DNA of 64,000 nucleotides from Thiopseudomonas denitrificans (lineage in GTDB: Bacteria; Pseudomonadota; Gammaproteobacteria; Pseudomonadales; Pseudomonadaceae): NCBI RefSeq assembly GCF_002866065.1, contig NZ_LNJZ01000007.1, positions 306,355 through 370,354 on the forward strand, in the 5' to 3' direction. Shown piece by piece: positions 8,390-16,120 of the stretch. Every line of letters starts with the position of its first letter. Position 1 is the stretch's first letter. Position numbers and translations under genes: made by a program. The notes under the pieces were generated by a model. The model worked only from the letters and a program-made list of their open reading frames with translations. It was not told where the DNA came from and made no database searches.

Positions 8390-9322
8390 ATGCACAACTG
8401 GCAACCCGGTGCAGCGCTGCAAAACCTGCAGGCACGGCAGCAACTGTACCGCAGCATCCGCGACTTCTTTTACCGGCGCGGCGTTCTGGAAGTGGAAACT
8501 CCACTACTCAACCAGGCGCCGGTCGCCGACCCCAACATCACACCGATACAGGCCGATGGCAACCGCTGGCTGCACACCTCGCCCGAATACGCCATGAAGC
8601 GCCTGCTCTGCGCCGGCAGCGGGGACATCTACCAGATCTGCAAGGTCTTTCGCCAGGGCGAAGCCGGCCGCCGGCACAACCCCGAATTCAGCATGCTGGA
8701 ATGGTACCGGGTTGGCTGGAGCCTGCCACAACTGATGCAGGAAGTGGCCGAACTGCTGCAACTGGCGCTGGCCGAACGGTATCCAGAGCTGCCGGTGCGC
8801 TCCTATAGCTACCGGCAGGCACTGCAGGAGTTCGCCGGCCTCGACGTGCTGTCCTGCAGCGACCACGACATTGCCACGCTTGGCCGACAGCTGGCCAACG
8901 CCGATCTCGAACTGGACCGGGACGGCTGGCTGGATGTCATCATGAGCCATCAGGTAGAGCCTGCCCTGCCGCGCAACACACTGGTCTTTGTCGACAACTT
9001 CCCTGCCTCCCAGGCCGCTCTGGCCAAGATCCTGCCGCAAGCCGACGGCGCCGCCTGGGCACAACGTTTCGAGGTGTTCTTCAACGGCATGGAACTGGCC
9101 AACGGCTATGACGAACTGCTGGACGCCGATATCCAGCGCCAGCGCTTTGCCCGCGAGCTGGCCGGCACCGGCCGGCCCTGTGACGAACGCCTGCTGGCCG
9201 CACTGGAACAGGGCCTGCCAGACTGCAGCGGCGTTGCCCTCGGGCTGGACCGCCTGCTGCTGCATGCCACCGGTGCTGACAACATCCGGCAGGTAATCAG
9301 CTTTGACTGGTACAGTGCCTGA
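8390..9322 (+). CDS. epmA: EF-P lysine ligase EpmA (GenX/PoxA)
   Basis: 310 residues, class II lysyl-tRNA-synthetase paralogue lacking the anticodon-binding domain. It activates (R)-beta-lysine and attaches it to EF-P Lys34. Motif 2 region: QICKVFRQGEAGRRHNPEFSMLEWYR; motif 3: GVALGLDRLLL. The substrate pocket block VETPLLNQAPVADPNITPIQ is typical of EpmA. A GAGGA site lies ten bases before the ATG. The partner aminomutase EpmB is not in the window. Confidence 0.95.
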   Translation: MHNWQPGAALQNLQARQQLYRSIRDFFYRRGVLEVETPLLNQAPVADPNITPIQADGNRWLHTSPEYAMKRLLCAGSGDIYQICKVFRQGEAGRRHNPEFSMLEWYRVGWSLPQLMQEVAELLQLALAERYPELPVRSYSYRQALQEFAGLDVLSCSDHDIATLGRQLANADLELDRDGWLDVIMSHQVEPALPRNTLVFVDNFPASQAALAKILPQADGAAWAQRFEVFFNGMELANGYDELLDADIQRQRFARELAGTGRPCDERLLAALEQGLPDCSGVALGLDRLLLHATGADNIRQVISFDWYSA

Positions 9323-9467
9323 GCCGCAACAGCAGCAAAAAAATCAATACCTTGGCAGCAAAACTGTTACTCAAGATGTTTTTTGATTTATGCCACCCCA
9401 CGACCAACAGATTTAAGTCATAATCAACCTGGAATAACGACGGCTGACATGCCTTTAAGGAGAACCC

Positions 9468-10370
9468 ATGCAACTGAAAAATCTACTTGTGGTGATTGAT
9501 CCCACCAGCAAAGACAAGCAACCCTCCCTGGATCGTGCCACCCTGGTCGCCTCCCGTACCGGTGCTGCAGTCGAACTGCTGATCTGCGATCACAACTCGG
9601 CCCTGGAAGACGGTTATTTCACTGATCGCGCCGCGCAGCAACGTGCCCGCACCGCCCTGCTGGCCGAACGCATGGACTGGCTCGAAGAACTGGCACAGCC
9701 CCTGCGCGACAAAGGCATCGAAACCCGCTGCAAAGTACGCTGGGGCAAGCCGCTGTATAACGAAATCATTGCCCACGTGAAGGAAACCTCGCCTGACCTG
9801 GTATTCCGTAACGCCACCACCCACGGCACCCTGCAACGCCTGCTGTTCAGCAACACCAGCTGGCAGCTGATTCGCCACTGCCCGGCCCCCCTGTGGCTGG
9901 TGCGTGAAGGCGAATGGCGCGGCCAGACTGCAGCCACGGCGGTAGACCCGATGCACTCTGCCGACAAGCCGGCCTCACTGGATCATCGCCTGATCGCTGC
10001 CAGCCTGGAGCTGGAAAAGAGCGGCATGCACACCCAGTACGTACACAGCTATAACCCGCTGCCCAAGACCCTGGTACTGGAGGCCGAACTGGTGCTGGCC
10101 TACGACGACTACCTCGCCGAAGCCGAACAGCGCCACAAGGATGCATTCAGCGAGCTGTTCGCCCAGTATCCGGTCAAGCCGGAACAGCAGCACCTGCTCA
10201 AGGGCGTGCCGGAAGAATCCATTCCACGCTTTGTCCAGGAAAATGCGGTTGACCTGCTGATCATGGGTGCCATCTCCCGTGGCAACCTGGAAAACGCCCT
10301 GATCGGCAACACAGCCGAGCGCGTACTGGAAAACTCCGACTGCGACCTGCTGGTCATCAAGCCCGTCTGA
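9468..10370 (+). CDS. Tandem universal stress protein (UspE type)
   Basis: 300 residues made of two Usp domains (about 1-145 and 165-300). The second ends GAISRGNLENALIGNTAERVLENSDCDLLVIKPV, the UspE-style G-x-GNTAE loop. UspE proteins are cytoplasmic factors induced in stationary phase and oxygen limitation. An AAGGAGA site lies just before the ATG. The 145-base leader after epmA has no clear FNR box. A strong hairpin follows the stop. Confidence 0.85.
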   Translation: MQLKNLLVVIDPTSKDKQPSLDRATLVASRTGAAVELLICDHNSALEDGYFTDRAAQQRARTALLAERMDWLEELAQPLRDKGIETRCKVRWGKPLYNEIIAHVKETSPDLVFRNATTHGTLQRLLFSNTSWQLIRHCPAPLWLVREGEWRGQTAATAVDPMHSADKPASLDHRLIAASLELEKSGMHTQYVHSYNPLPKTLVLEAELVLAYDDYLAEAEQRHKDAFSELFAQYPVKPEQQHLLKGVPEESIPRFVQENAVDLLIMGAISRGNLENALIGNTAERVLENSDCDLLVIKPV

Positions 10371-10379
10371 CCCTCCGGC

Positions 10380-10405
10380 GACCCGCCTGCCCTGGCAGGC
10401 GGGTC
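10380..10405 (+). terminator. Hairpin after the Usp gene
   Basis: GACCCGCCTGCC and GGCAGGCGGGTC form a 12-base inverted repeat nine bases after the Usp stop. No T-run follows, so it may act as a 3' stabiliser or weak terminator. Confidence 0.5.
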
Positions 10406-10446
10406 CGCTGTACACAGGGACATCACTTCCTGCCTCTCTCCTGCCC

Positions 10447-11289
10447 ATGATCATGCTTTCCGGCGCCATTGCGTGCAGCGTGGCCGTTTCCGTTCTGCTC
10501 AAGCTTGCCCGCCGTTTCCAGCTGCAAGTTGCCCAGTCAGTACTGGTCAACTATGTGGTAGCCTCGGCCCTGGTGCTTTATCTGCTCAAGCCCCCGTTTT
10601 CCGATGCGCCGCATCTGCTGGAACACTGGCCACTGCTGGCCGCGCTGGGCCTGCTGCTGCCCAGTGTATTTCTGGTGATGGCGGCTGCCGTAGACCGGGC
10701 CGGCATTGCCCGCAGTGACGCGGCCCAGCGCCTGTCGCTGGTGTTACCCTTGCTGGCCGCATTCTTGCTGTTTGGCGAAACCGCCGATGCCGGCAAACTG
10801 CTGGGGCTTGGCCTGGCCATTCTGGCCCTGCTCGGGCTGATACACCGGGAGGAAGCCGCCACCCGGCTGGGCAAAAGCGGCCTGCTGTTACTGCCTGCAG
10901 TCTGGGCCGGCTACGGGGTGATTGATATCTGCTTCAAGCAGATGGCCAAAACCGGCGCCCGCTTCCCGGTGATTCTGCTGGCCTGCTTCCTGCTTGCCGG
11001 CTGTTTCCTGGCCTTATGGCTGATCCTGCGCAAAACCCGCTGGCACCTGCCCAGCCTGGCCGGCGGCGTACTGCTCGGTCTGTTCAACTTCGGCAATATT
11101 TACGCCTATATCCGCGCCCACCAGGACATGCCTGAAAACCCGGCACTGGTATTCACCGCCATGAACATCGGCGTCATCGTGCTCGGCAGCCTCAGCGGCA
11201 TACTGCTGTTCCGCGAACGCCTGACCCGGGTAAACCTGGCCGGCATCCTGCTGGCCGGCCTGGCCATCGTCTTGTTGATACCGGTGTAA
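10447..11289 (+). CDS. EamA/DMT-family transporter
   Basis: 280-residue, almost wholly hydrophobic protein with about nine to ten predicted membrane helices, in the two-repeat layout of EamA (drug/metabolite) exporters. The ends of the two halves, LLFGETADAGKLLGLGLAILALLGL and LLFRERLTRVNLAGILLAGLAIVLL, align with each other, as expected for EamA repeats. The substrate cannot be inferred. No good ribosome-binding site precedes the ATG at 10447; an ATG two codons later is an alternative. Confidence 0.75.
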   Translation: MIMLSGAIACSVAVSVLLKLARRFQLQVAQSVLVNYVVASALVLYLLKPPFSDAPHLLEHWPLLAALGLLLPSVFLVMAAAVDRAGIARSDAAQRLSLVLPLLAAFLLFGETADAGKLLGLGLAILALLGLIHREEAATRLGKSGLLLLPAVWAGYGVIDICFKQMAKTGARFPVILLACFLLAGCFLALWLILRKTRWHLPSLAGGVLLGLFNFGNIYAYIRAHQDMPENPALVFTAMNIGVIVLGSLSGILLFRERLTRVNLAGILLAGLAIVLLIPV

Positions 11290-11307
11290 AAGTGCATGCC
11301 ACCGGGG

Positions 11308-11607
11308 TCAGGTATGCTCAAACAAGCCCTGCCCGGGTATTATCTGCCAACAAACCTGACAAGCGTGCTTGCAGGTCTGGTTTAGTGCCATGTCTTGGTC
11401 AGTAATCCTGTGTCCGCCCACCGCAATGGCGTCCAGAATAGTCTGTACCTCGGGAAGCATCATCAGGATACTTTCCAGATTGACGGCGTCGTATACCAAC
11501 ACAGAGATATCCCGGCGGGCCGGCTGCAATGCCAGTGGCTGATTCGGCTGCATCTTCCAGTGGCTTTCTTGTGGCGGTTCGTGCGGGTTATTTTCATTCA
11601 ATGGCAA
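11308..11607 (-). CDS. Small uncertain frame after the Rpn-like gene
   Basis: 99 codons beginning at TTG and overlapping the stop of the Rpn/DUF4351 gene by 10 bases; an in-frame ATG at 11553 is the only alternative. No recognisable domain. The middle (LVYDAVNLESILMMLPEVQTILDAI) looks protein-like, but there is no good ribosome-binding site. It could be a downstream partner, a remnant, or chance. Confidence 0.3.
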   Translation of the reverse strand: MPLNENNPHEPPQESHWKMQPNQPLALQPARRDISVLVYDAVNLESILMMLPEVQTILDAIAVGGHRITDQDMALNQTCKHACQVCWQIIPGQGLFEHT

Positions 11608-12509
11608 ACAAACACATCATCCAGTGTTTGAGCATCCAGAATGTTGTCAGTCCAGCACTCCAGCTCGTGCTCAGTGGCTTGTTGCAGGCGCTGCCGGGTG
11701 CTGCTGTCCAGCGGGCCAAAGCGGCGGGTGATCTGGCGCAGCAACACGCTCAGGCTGCCTTGTTGCATACCTTGTTGCATGCCTTGCTGTATCCCTTCCT
11801 GCAGCAGACGTTCGGTCAATCCGGTCATTTTGCTGTTCTCCTGCGGGTAGCGTTGTTGGTACTCGTGCATTTGATTATCATCCAGGGCGGTATAGATGTC
11901 GATGAAGTCAATGTATTTGAGCTGTTTTTCTGGGTCGGGTTCCAGGCTGAACAGCCCGCTCATGGCATGGGCATAGATGTCCACTTTTTGCTCTTCCGGC
12001 CAGCGCATGTTGGGCAGGTTGAGCCGCGCCACCAGGTTCTGGCTGTCCAGATAATGACTGGCATCCAGCTGCGCCAGATCGCACTTGAGGTACTGAAAAC
12101 TCAAATAGGTCAGCTGGTCGCCACCGAGCTGTAGCCGGGTCGGCAGTCTGCGTGCATCACGCAAAAAAATCACCACCGGCACAACCCGGCTCGTGCCATA
12201 CATTTCCGACAGCTCCAGGCAGTAATGAGCCAGCCGGTGAATGGAAAAACGCTGCGGACTGGTTTCCTCTTCCAGCACAAACAGCAGCGCGTCACGGCGG
12301 CCGTCCGGCCACTCGACCAGTAGCGGTACGTCCAGCTCATGAAAGCGGTCACCGAGGCGATTTTTCAGTTGTTCCTGACGGATCGGGGTGATCTGTGCGC
12401 CGGGGTTGATATGCGCGGCTTCGCTCGCGGCGAAAAACTCCAGCGCCTGATGGCTGTAATCGAGGATCAGGTTTTTAAAGTTCTGATCATGACTGATGGG
12501 GTTGGGCAT
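11598..12509 (-). CDS. Rpn/DUF4351-family PD-(D/E)XK nuclease-like protein
   Basis: 303 residues. The N-terminal half resembles Rpn-family 'recombination-promoting nuclease/putative transposase' proteins (DQNFKNLILDYSHQALEFF, then LLVEWPDGRRDALLFVLEEET, where the acidic PD-(D/E)XK core is expected). A low-complexity hinge repeats QQGM (QEGIQQGMQQGMQQG, near residue 245), followed by a DUF4351-like C-terminus (LLRQITRRFGPLDSSTRQRLQQATEHELECW). Rpn proteins cleave DNA and promote RecA-independent recombination; many families are mobile within genomes. The catalytic triad cannot be assigned with certainty here. Confidence 0.7.
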   Translation of the reverse strand: MPNPISHDQNFKNLILDYSHQALEFFAASEAAHINPGAQITPIRQEQLKNRLGDRFHELDVPLLVEWPDGRRDALLFVLEEETSPQRFSIHRLAHYCLELSEMYGTSRVVPVVIFLRDARRLPTRLQLGGDQLTYLSFQYLKCDLAQLDASHYLDSQNLVARLNLPNMRWPEEQKVDIYAHAMSGLFSLEPDPEKQLKYIDFIDIYTALDDNQMHEYQQRYPQENSKMTGLTERLLQEGIQQGMQQGMQQGSLSVLLRQITRRFGPLDSSTRQRLQQATEHELECWTDNILDAQTLDDVFVCH

Positions 12510-12689
12510 GCGACGCTCGTCCTTGTAGCGGTGCGGAGCTACAGGCTGCGTTATCCAGTGGCGAGTTGCAAGCGGACGTGCGCCGAAGTGTGAAGCAGTT
12601 TGATTACCCGAAAGTCAGCATCAGGCATCAAAGAATGCACCCCATGGTTCCTGTAGAGTTAATTGGTGCTCGCGCATCACGCTCTTTCT

Positions 12690-13424
12690 CTAATTCCACG
12701 GACGCAAATCGACAATCGCCACCACATTGACACTTTCACGATTGAGCAACACCACCATGTCGCGCCCAACAGCCGCCAGTGGCAGCCAGCCATCCGCATC
12801 AGGATGTCTTTGCAGTACCTCACGGACCCGGCTATCAGGGTTGAAATCGTTTAATAAAGAAAGGGCACGAATGCGCAACCAGACGCTGTGCCGGTGTTGT
12901 TCGATCGGCCGATAAAGATTGGGACGCTGGGCAAGGTCAAACCCGCCAAGTACCGACTCGAACAGCAAATCATTCTGGCTTGCTGCTGCCTCCGGCAAAA
13001 GTGCAATTGTCCACCCCGGACCAAACCATGAAGGACGGCGGTACTCTGGCAAAGCCTCGCTCAACTGACGCAAATCCAAATCATTGTTGCGCACCAGTTC
13101 AAAGCGGTCCTGGGCAAATACCAGCCAGGCCGGACGGCCTTCTGCCACACTGTACACTCCATAAAACAAGGCACAGAGCTGCAAGCAAGCGATCACGACC
13201 AGGTCCAGCACCAGAGTTTTCTTGCCGGGTTTGAACACCAGTAATGTCAAGGCAGGCCCAAGGACCACATCGATAGCCAACAGCATCAGGAAAATACCCG
13301 TCACTCCTGTTGCTGCATGCAGCGGTGACGGATACCAGATAAAAAATACCAGACACATCACAACCAGGGCGATCAACGCTGAAATCATCAGGTGAAGCAA
13401 AAACGCTTTCAAACGGGGTTGCAT
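12690..13424 (-). CDS. TfpX/TfpZ-family type IV pilin accessory protein
   Basis: 244 residues with about four N-terminal membrane helices (AFLLHLMISALIALVVMCLVFFIWYP, FLMLLAIDVVLGPALTLLVF, VVIACLQLCALFYGVYSV) and a soluble C-terminal half. The block IDVVLGPALTLLVFKPGKK..LDL is typical of TfpX/TfpZ proteins encoded beside some pilins and needed for surface pili in P. aeruginosa groups III and V, and in Moraxella. The ATG at 13424 has GGAA upstream; a TTG at 13442 would add six residues. It is third in line after pilA and the oligosaccharyltransferase, with 61 bases between. Confidence 0.82.
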   Translation of the reverse strand: MQPRLKAFLLHLMISALIALVVMCLVFFIWYPSPLHAATGVTGIFLMLLAIDVVLGPALTLLVFKPGKKTLVLDLVVIACLQLCALFYGVYSVAEGRPAWLVFAQDRFELVRNNDLDLRQLSEALPEYRRPSWFGPGWTIALLPEAAASQNDLLFESVLGGFDLAQRPNLYRPIEQHRHSVWLRIRALSLLNDFNPDSRVREVLQRHPDADGWLPLAAVGRDMVVLLNRESVNVVAIVDLRPWN

Positions 13425-13485
13425 ATCGGCTTTCCGGTTCAATGATTGCAGTACTTACACTACAGAAAAATATAATCCTGACGGC

Positions 13486-15171
13486 CTACTCTGTTGACAA
13501 CTCAAGCAGCGGGCCAACCTGCGGGTTCGTTTCAGCCGCAAACTCCAGCTCATGAACTGCCCGGGCATACAGCTTTTCACCATGCAAACGCCTGAGAATC
13601 TGCAACTGCTGATAAGCATCTTCTATCCTGCCGTTGTATGCCAACAGCAGTACTTGCTTGTACATACTGGGACCCTGGGAGTATCTGCGGGCCACCTGTG
13701 CATGCCTGGCCAGTTCCTGTTCACTCAAACCGGCTGTTACAGGTACACGTGCATGCCAGGTAAAAGCCTGTAACTGATCCAGCAACAGAACATCCGGTGC
13801 CGGCTGCTCCGCCCTGAGTTTACCTATGCCGCCCTTTTCAAAGCGCAGCAGACGAAAGTCTTCCTCGATTGCCCGGTAATCATGCCAGATGGCGGCATAC
13901 AAGCCTGTTGCCGCAGCCAGGAACAGCATCACCGCCCGACGCGGCACCGGCCAGACCCTGCACGGCACACTGGCCTGCAAGCTGCCCACCAGCAACCCCA
14001 CCGGCAACAGGAAATAGGCATAGGCATGCGGGTACTCAAGCAGGGCATGTACCAAAAAACAGCCTGTGGCCAGTACCGCAAACAGCTGTTCCGTGGTGCG
14101 TGCCAGAAAAGCCAGCCGCAACAGATAGCCACCAACAAGCAGAATGATTACCGCGCCCAGCACCGGCCCGTTCCAGACCAGCAGGTCGAGAAAAACATTA
14201 TGCGTATATTCGGTGTATTCAAAGCGGGGCAGGTCTGTAAAAAAAGGAACCGCAGCCAACTGGGCCATGCTGGCCTGTTGCCAGCCGTACCCCCACAAGG
14301 GGCCATTTGCAATGGCATGTACAAACTGGCTATACAGCGGCCAGCGGCTATGGGCCTGTGCTCGCTCGGCCAACGAGGTCAGTTTTTCAAGGTCCAGCCA
14401 TTCGGACAGCTCCGGCACCAGCCAGACAAAGCCTGCATACAGGGCTACCCAGCTCACCGCCATGCCAGAGCCGAGCCGTCTTGTGTTATGCGTATTTTTC
14501 CACCACCACAGCACAACGAAAAACACCGCCATCAGCCAGGGAGCGCGCGATTGGCTCAGGGCAATGACAAACAGAAAGAGAACCGTCAACAAACCAGTAC
14601 TGACACGATGCAGCAGGTGTTTTTCATACAGAAACAACACGCCCGCCAGTGCCAGGGCCAACAGGGCAGCCAGGTGATTGGGCTGGGCAAGATTGGCATA
14701 GGGCCGTCCGCCCGGCCGCAAGTCGGCAACCCACAGGGTACCGGGCTGCATCAGCCACTGGTATAGCGCCAGCCATGCGGAAATGACGCCGGCAACAATC
14801 AGTACAGCGGCCAGCCCCTGCAATAGCTGCGGTTGTGCCTGCCGGCCTTGCGCCAGGTTATAGCCGACAATCAGCATGGCCAGAAAAAACAGGATATAGG
14901 TGGCACTCACCAGCGCATCACCCGGAAAATACAAGAGTCCGCCGACATATTGGGCAAGCGGCACACATGCCAGCAACACCAGTAGCAGATAGGAAGCCGG
15001 GACCTGTAGTTGTACCCTTGGGCCTACAGGCAGCAGCAAAGCGGCAATCAGCAACAGCCCGGCCAGAAACGCGGCTGATTCGTGATAAAAGGATACCCAT
15101 GGCACGTAGTGGTTGGGCAGTACAAAGCTGGCCAACAAGGCAGCACAGGCAAAAAATAGAAATATCTTCAT
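13486..15171 (-). CDS. PglL/TfpW-type pilin O-oligosaccharyltransferase
   Basis: 561 residues: about eleven to twelve membrane helices, then a soluble C-terminal region with TPR-like character. The Wzy_C-type periplasmic loop contains EYTEYTHNVFLDLLVWNGP, with the His required in PglL/WaaL ligases. Enzymes of this group move a lipid-linked glycan onto Ser/Thr of type IV pilins. Location directly downstream of pilA makes the local pilin the likely acceptor; transfer of host O-antigen subunits is another possibility for this family. Start at the ATG at 15171, 53 bases after the pilA stop, with a UUCG hairpin between. Confidence 0.85.
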   Translation of the reverse strand: MKIFLFFACAALLASFVLPNHYVPWVSFYHESAAFLAGLLLIAALLLPVGPRVQLQVPASYLLLVLLACVPLAQYVGGLLYFPGDALVSATYILFFLAMLIVGYNLAQGRQAQPQLLQGLAAVLIVAGVISAWLALYQWLMQPGTLWVADLRPGGRPYANLAQPNHLAALLALALAGVLFLYEKHLLHRVSTGLLTVLFLFVIALSQSRAPWLMAVFFVVLWWWKNTHNTRRLGSGMAVSWVALYAGFVWLVPELSEWLDLEKLTSLAERAQAHSRWPLYSQFVHAIANGPLWGYGWQQASMAQLAAVPFFTDLPRFEYTEYTHNVFLDLLVWNGPVLGAVIILLVGGYLLRLAFLARTTEQLFAVLATGCFLVHALLEYPHAYAYFLLPVGLLVGSLQASVPCRVWPVPRRAVMLFLAAATGLYAAIWHDYRAIEEDFRLLRFEKGGIGKLRAEQPAPDVLLLDQLQAFTWHARVPVTAGLSEQELARHAQVARRYSQGPSMYKQVLLLAYNGRIEDAYQQLQILRRLHGEKLYARAVHELEFAAETNPQVGPLLELSTE

Positions 15172-15179
15172 GAATATGA

Positions 15180-15203
15180 CAACACCCGCCGAAGCGGGTG
15201 TTG
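15180..15203 (-). terminator. UUCG hairpin between pilA and oligosaccharyltransferase gene
   Basis: A 10-base perfect stem (CAACACCCGC / GCGGGTGTTG in the transcript) closed by a UUCG tetraloop, 22-45 bases after the pilA stop. No T-run follows, so partial termination or 3'-end protection of pilA mRNA is more likely than full termination. It would let pilin be made in excess of the downstream enzymes. Confidence 0.65.
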
Positions 15204-15224
15204 ATTCCTGGGAACTAACAGTTG

Positions 15225-15701
15225 TTAGTTGCCACGGCAGCTTGCTGGCAGGAACTTGACTGGCATTGTTGTGCCGTCAGCTGCAAGGCCACAGCGCCAG
15301 CGGTTAATATTTTGTCCACGAGTAGCAACGTTACCAGCATCATTGAGCGGTGCCATGCTAATAACCATGTTATCAGCACCGTTGCCGACACCAGCAGTTG
15401 CTGAAGTTGCGGTAATGATACCGGTTGCAAGAACATTTAAGTTCTGAACATATTGTGTAGCAGCGGAAGCTCCAACTGTACAGCCCCAATTATCATGGTT
15501 CTGAGTGGGCAATGAAGCGCCTGATTGATAAACTTCAGTCACAGAAGTGCGGCATTGGGACATGGACAGCAGGATTTCAGACACCTTGGCACGGGTGGTG
15601 TAATCCTGGTAGGCAGGCAGCGCAATGGCAGCCAGAATACCGATAATCGCCACAACGATCATCAGTTCGATAAGGGTGAAGCCCTTTTGCATGTTTTTCA
15701 T
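15225..15701 (-). CDS. pilA: Type IV major pilin PilA
   Basis: 158-residue type IVa prepilin. Leader MKNMQKG is cut before F by prepilin peptidase ([19 protein letters not shown]); mature Glu5 is present. The C-terminal half has four cysteines, so two disulfides are possible, the last (ASCRGN) at the extreme C-terminus closing a D-region. It lacks the C-terminal Ser of P. aeruginosa group I pilins, so any O-glycosylation would be internal; the region around residues 95-110 is rich in Thr, Ser and Ala. GGAGAG seven bases before the ATG at 15701. A sigma-54 promoter is upstream and glycosyltransferase and accessory genes follow. Confidence 0.95.
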   Translation of the reverse strand: MKNMQKGFTLIELMIVVAIIGILAAIALPAYQDYTTRAKVSEILLSMSQCRTSVTEVYQSGASLPTQNHDNWGCTVGASAATQYVQNLNVLATGIITATSATAGVGNGADNMVISMAPLNDAGNVATRGQNINRWRCGLAADGTTMPVKFLPASCRGN

Positions 15702-15773
15702 GTTTCTCTCCTGAATTAGTCAAAGCAGGTCCGGTTCGGGATCTCCCGTTTCCGATAAACCTGTCAGGAGTAC

Positions 15774-15789
15774 TGCAACGGCTGTGCCA
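15774..15789 (-). promoter_or_regulatory. Sigma-54 promoter of pilA
   Basis: Minus strand reads TGGCACAGCCGTTGCA, matching the -24/-12 consensus TGGCAC-N5-TTGCW in sequence and spacing. Predicted transcription start about 15763, giving a 62-base leader. RpoN with PilR controls pilA in pseudomonads. Confidence 0.87.
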
Positions 15790-15940
15790 GCTTTTTTTCC
15801 GGTGCCAAAAACATGTAGAAACCGCCTCGAAAACCGGGCCTGAAAACCGCCCAAACAAGCCCGCAGACCTTGCAAAACAAGGGCTACAGGATCAAACACA
15901 TATTCAATAAATATTTTTTCCGCTGCCATATCGGCATGTC

Positions 15941-16034
15941 TGTGACAGCCTGTGACAGCCGTGCCTGTCACAGCCGGTTATTGTGACAGCCCGGTTTGTC
16001 ACAGCCTTTTGCTGTGACAGTTCATTCTGTCACA
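15941..16034. promoter_or_regulatory. Array of TGTGACAG/CTGTCACA palindromes between pilA and HTH-Sel1 gene
   Basis: Seven copies of an 8-base half-site occur at 15941, 15951, 15965(rev), 15982, 15996(rev), 16013 and 16027(rev). Six of them form three palindromes, TGTGACAG-N6-CTGTCACA (the second with TTGTCACA), starting at 15951, 15982 and 16013: exactly 31 bases apart, close to three helical turns. The array is about 180-270 bases upstream of the predicted pilA start and ends just upstream of the expected -35 position of the divergent gene. Each half-site contains CTGTC, the core I recall for PilR sites, so enhancer-binding by PilR or another NtrC-type activator is the leading idea. Confidence 0.8.
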
Positions 16035-16064
16035 GCAGCTTTATGCGACAGGCACGATTCGTGA

Positions 16065-16070
16065 TATAAC
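16065..16070 (+). promoter_or_regulatory. Candidate -10 element of the HTH-Sel1 gene
   Basis: TATAAC 50 bases before the ATG. The -35 position (about 16042-16047) is poor, and the last palindrome of the array ends at 16034, a position from which an activator could act. Confidence 0.4.
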
Positions 16071-16120
16071 ATTCCGGCCGGCACAAGGCCCAAAGGCCAC
16101 TGCCCTTTTATGGAGAGTTC

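Noticed and set aside
15720..15971. 83-codon frame upstream of pilA on the minus strand
   Set aside because: It covers the sigma-54 promoter and part of the palindrome array and has no ribosome site.
15951..16034. CRP binding sites (TGTGA...TCACA)
   Set aside because: CRP needs a 6-base gap between TGTGA and TCACA; here the gap is 12, so the dyads are a different kind of site.
15941..16034. CRISPR-like repeats
   Set aside because: The conserved unit is a 22-bp palindrome with 9-bp spacers at 31-bp period, too short for repeat-spacer arrays, and no cas genes are near.
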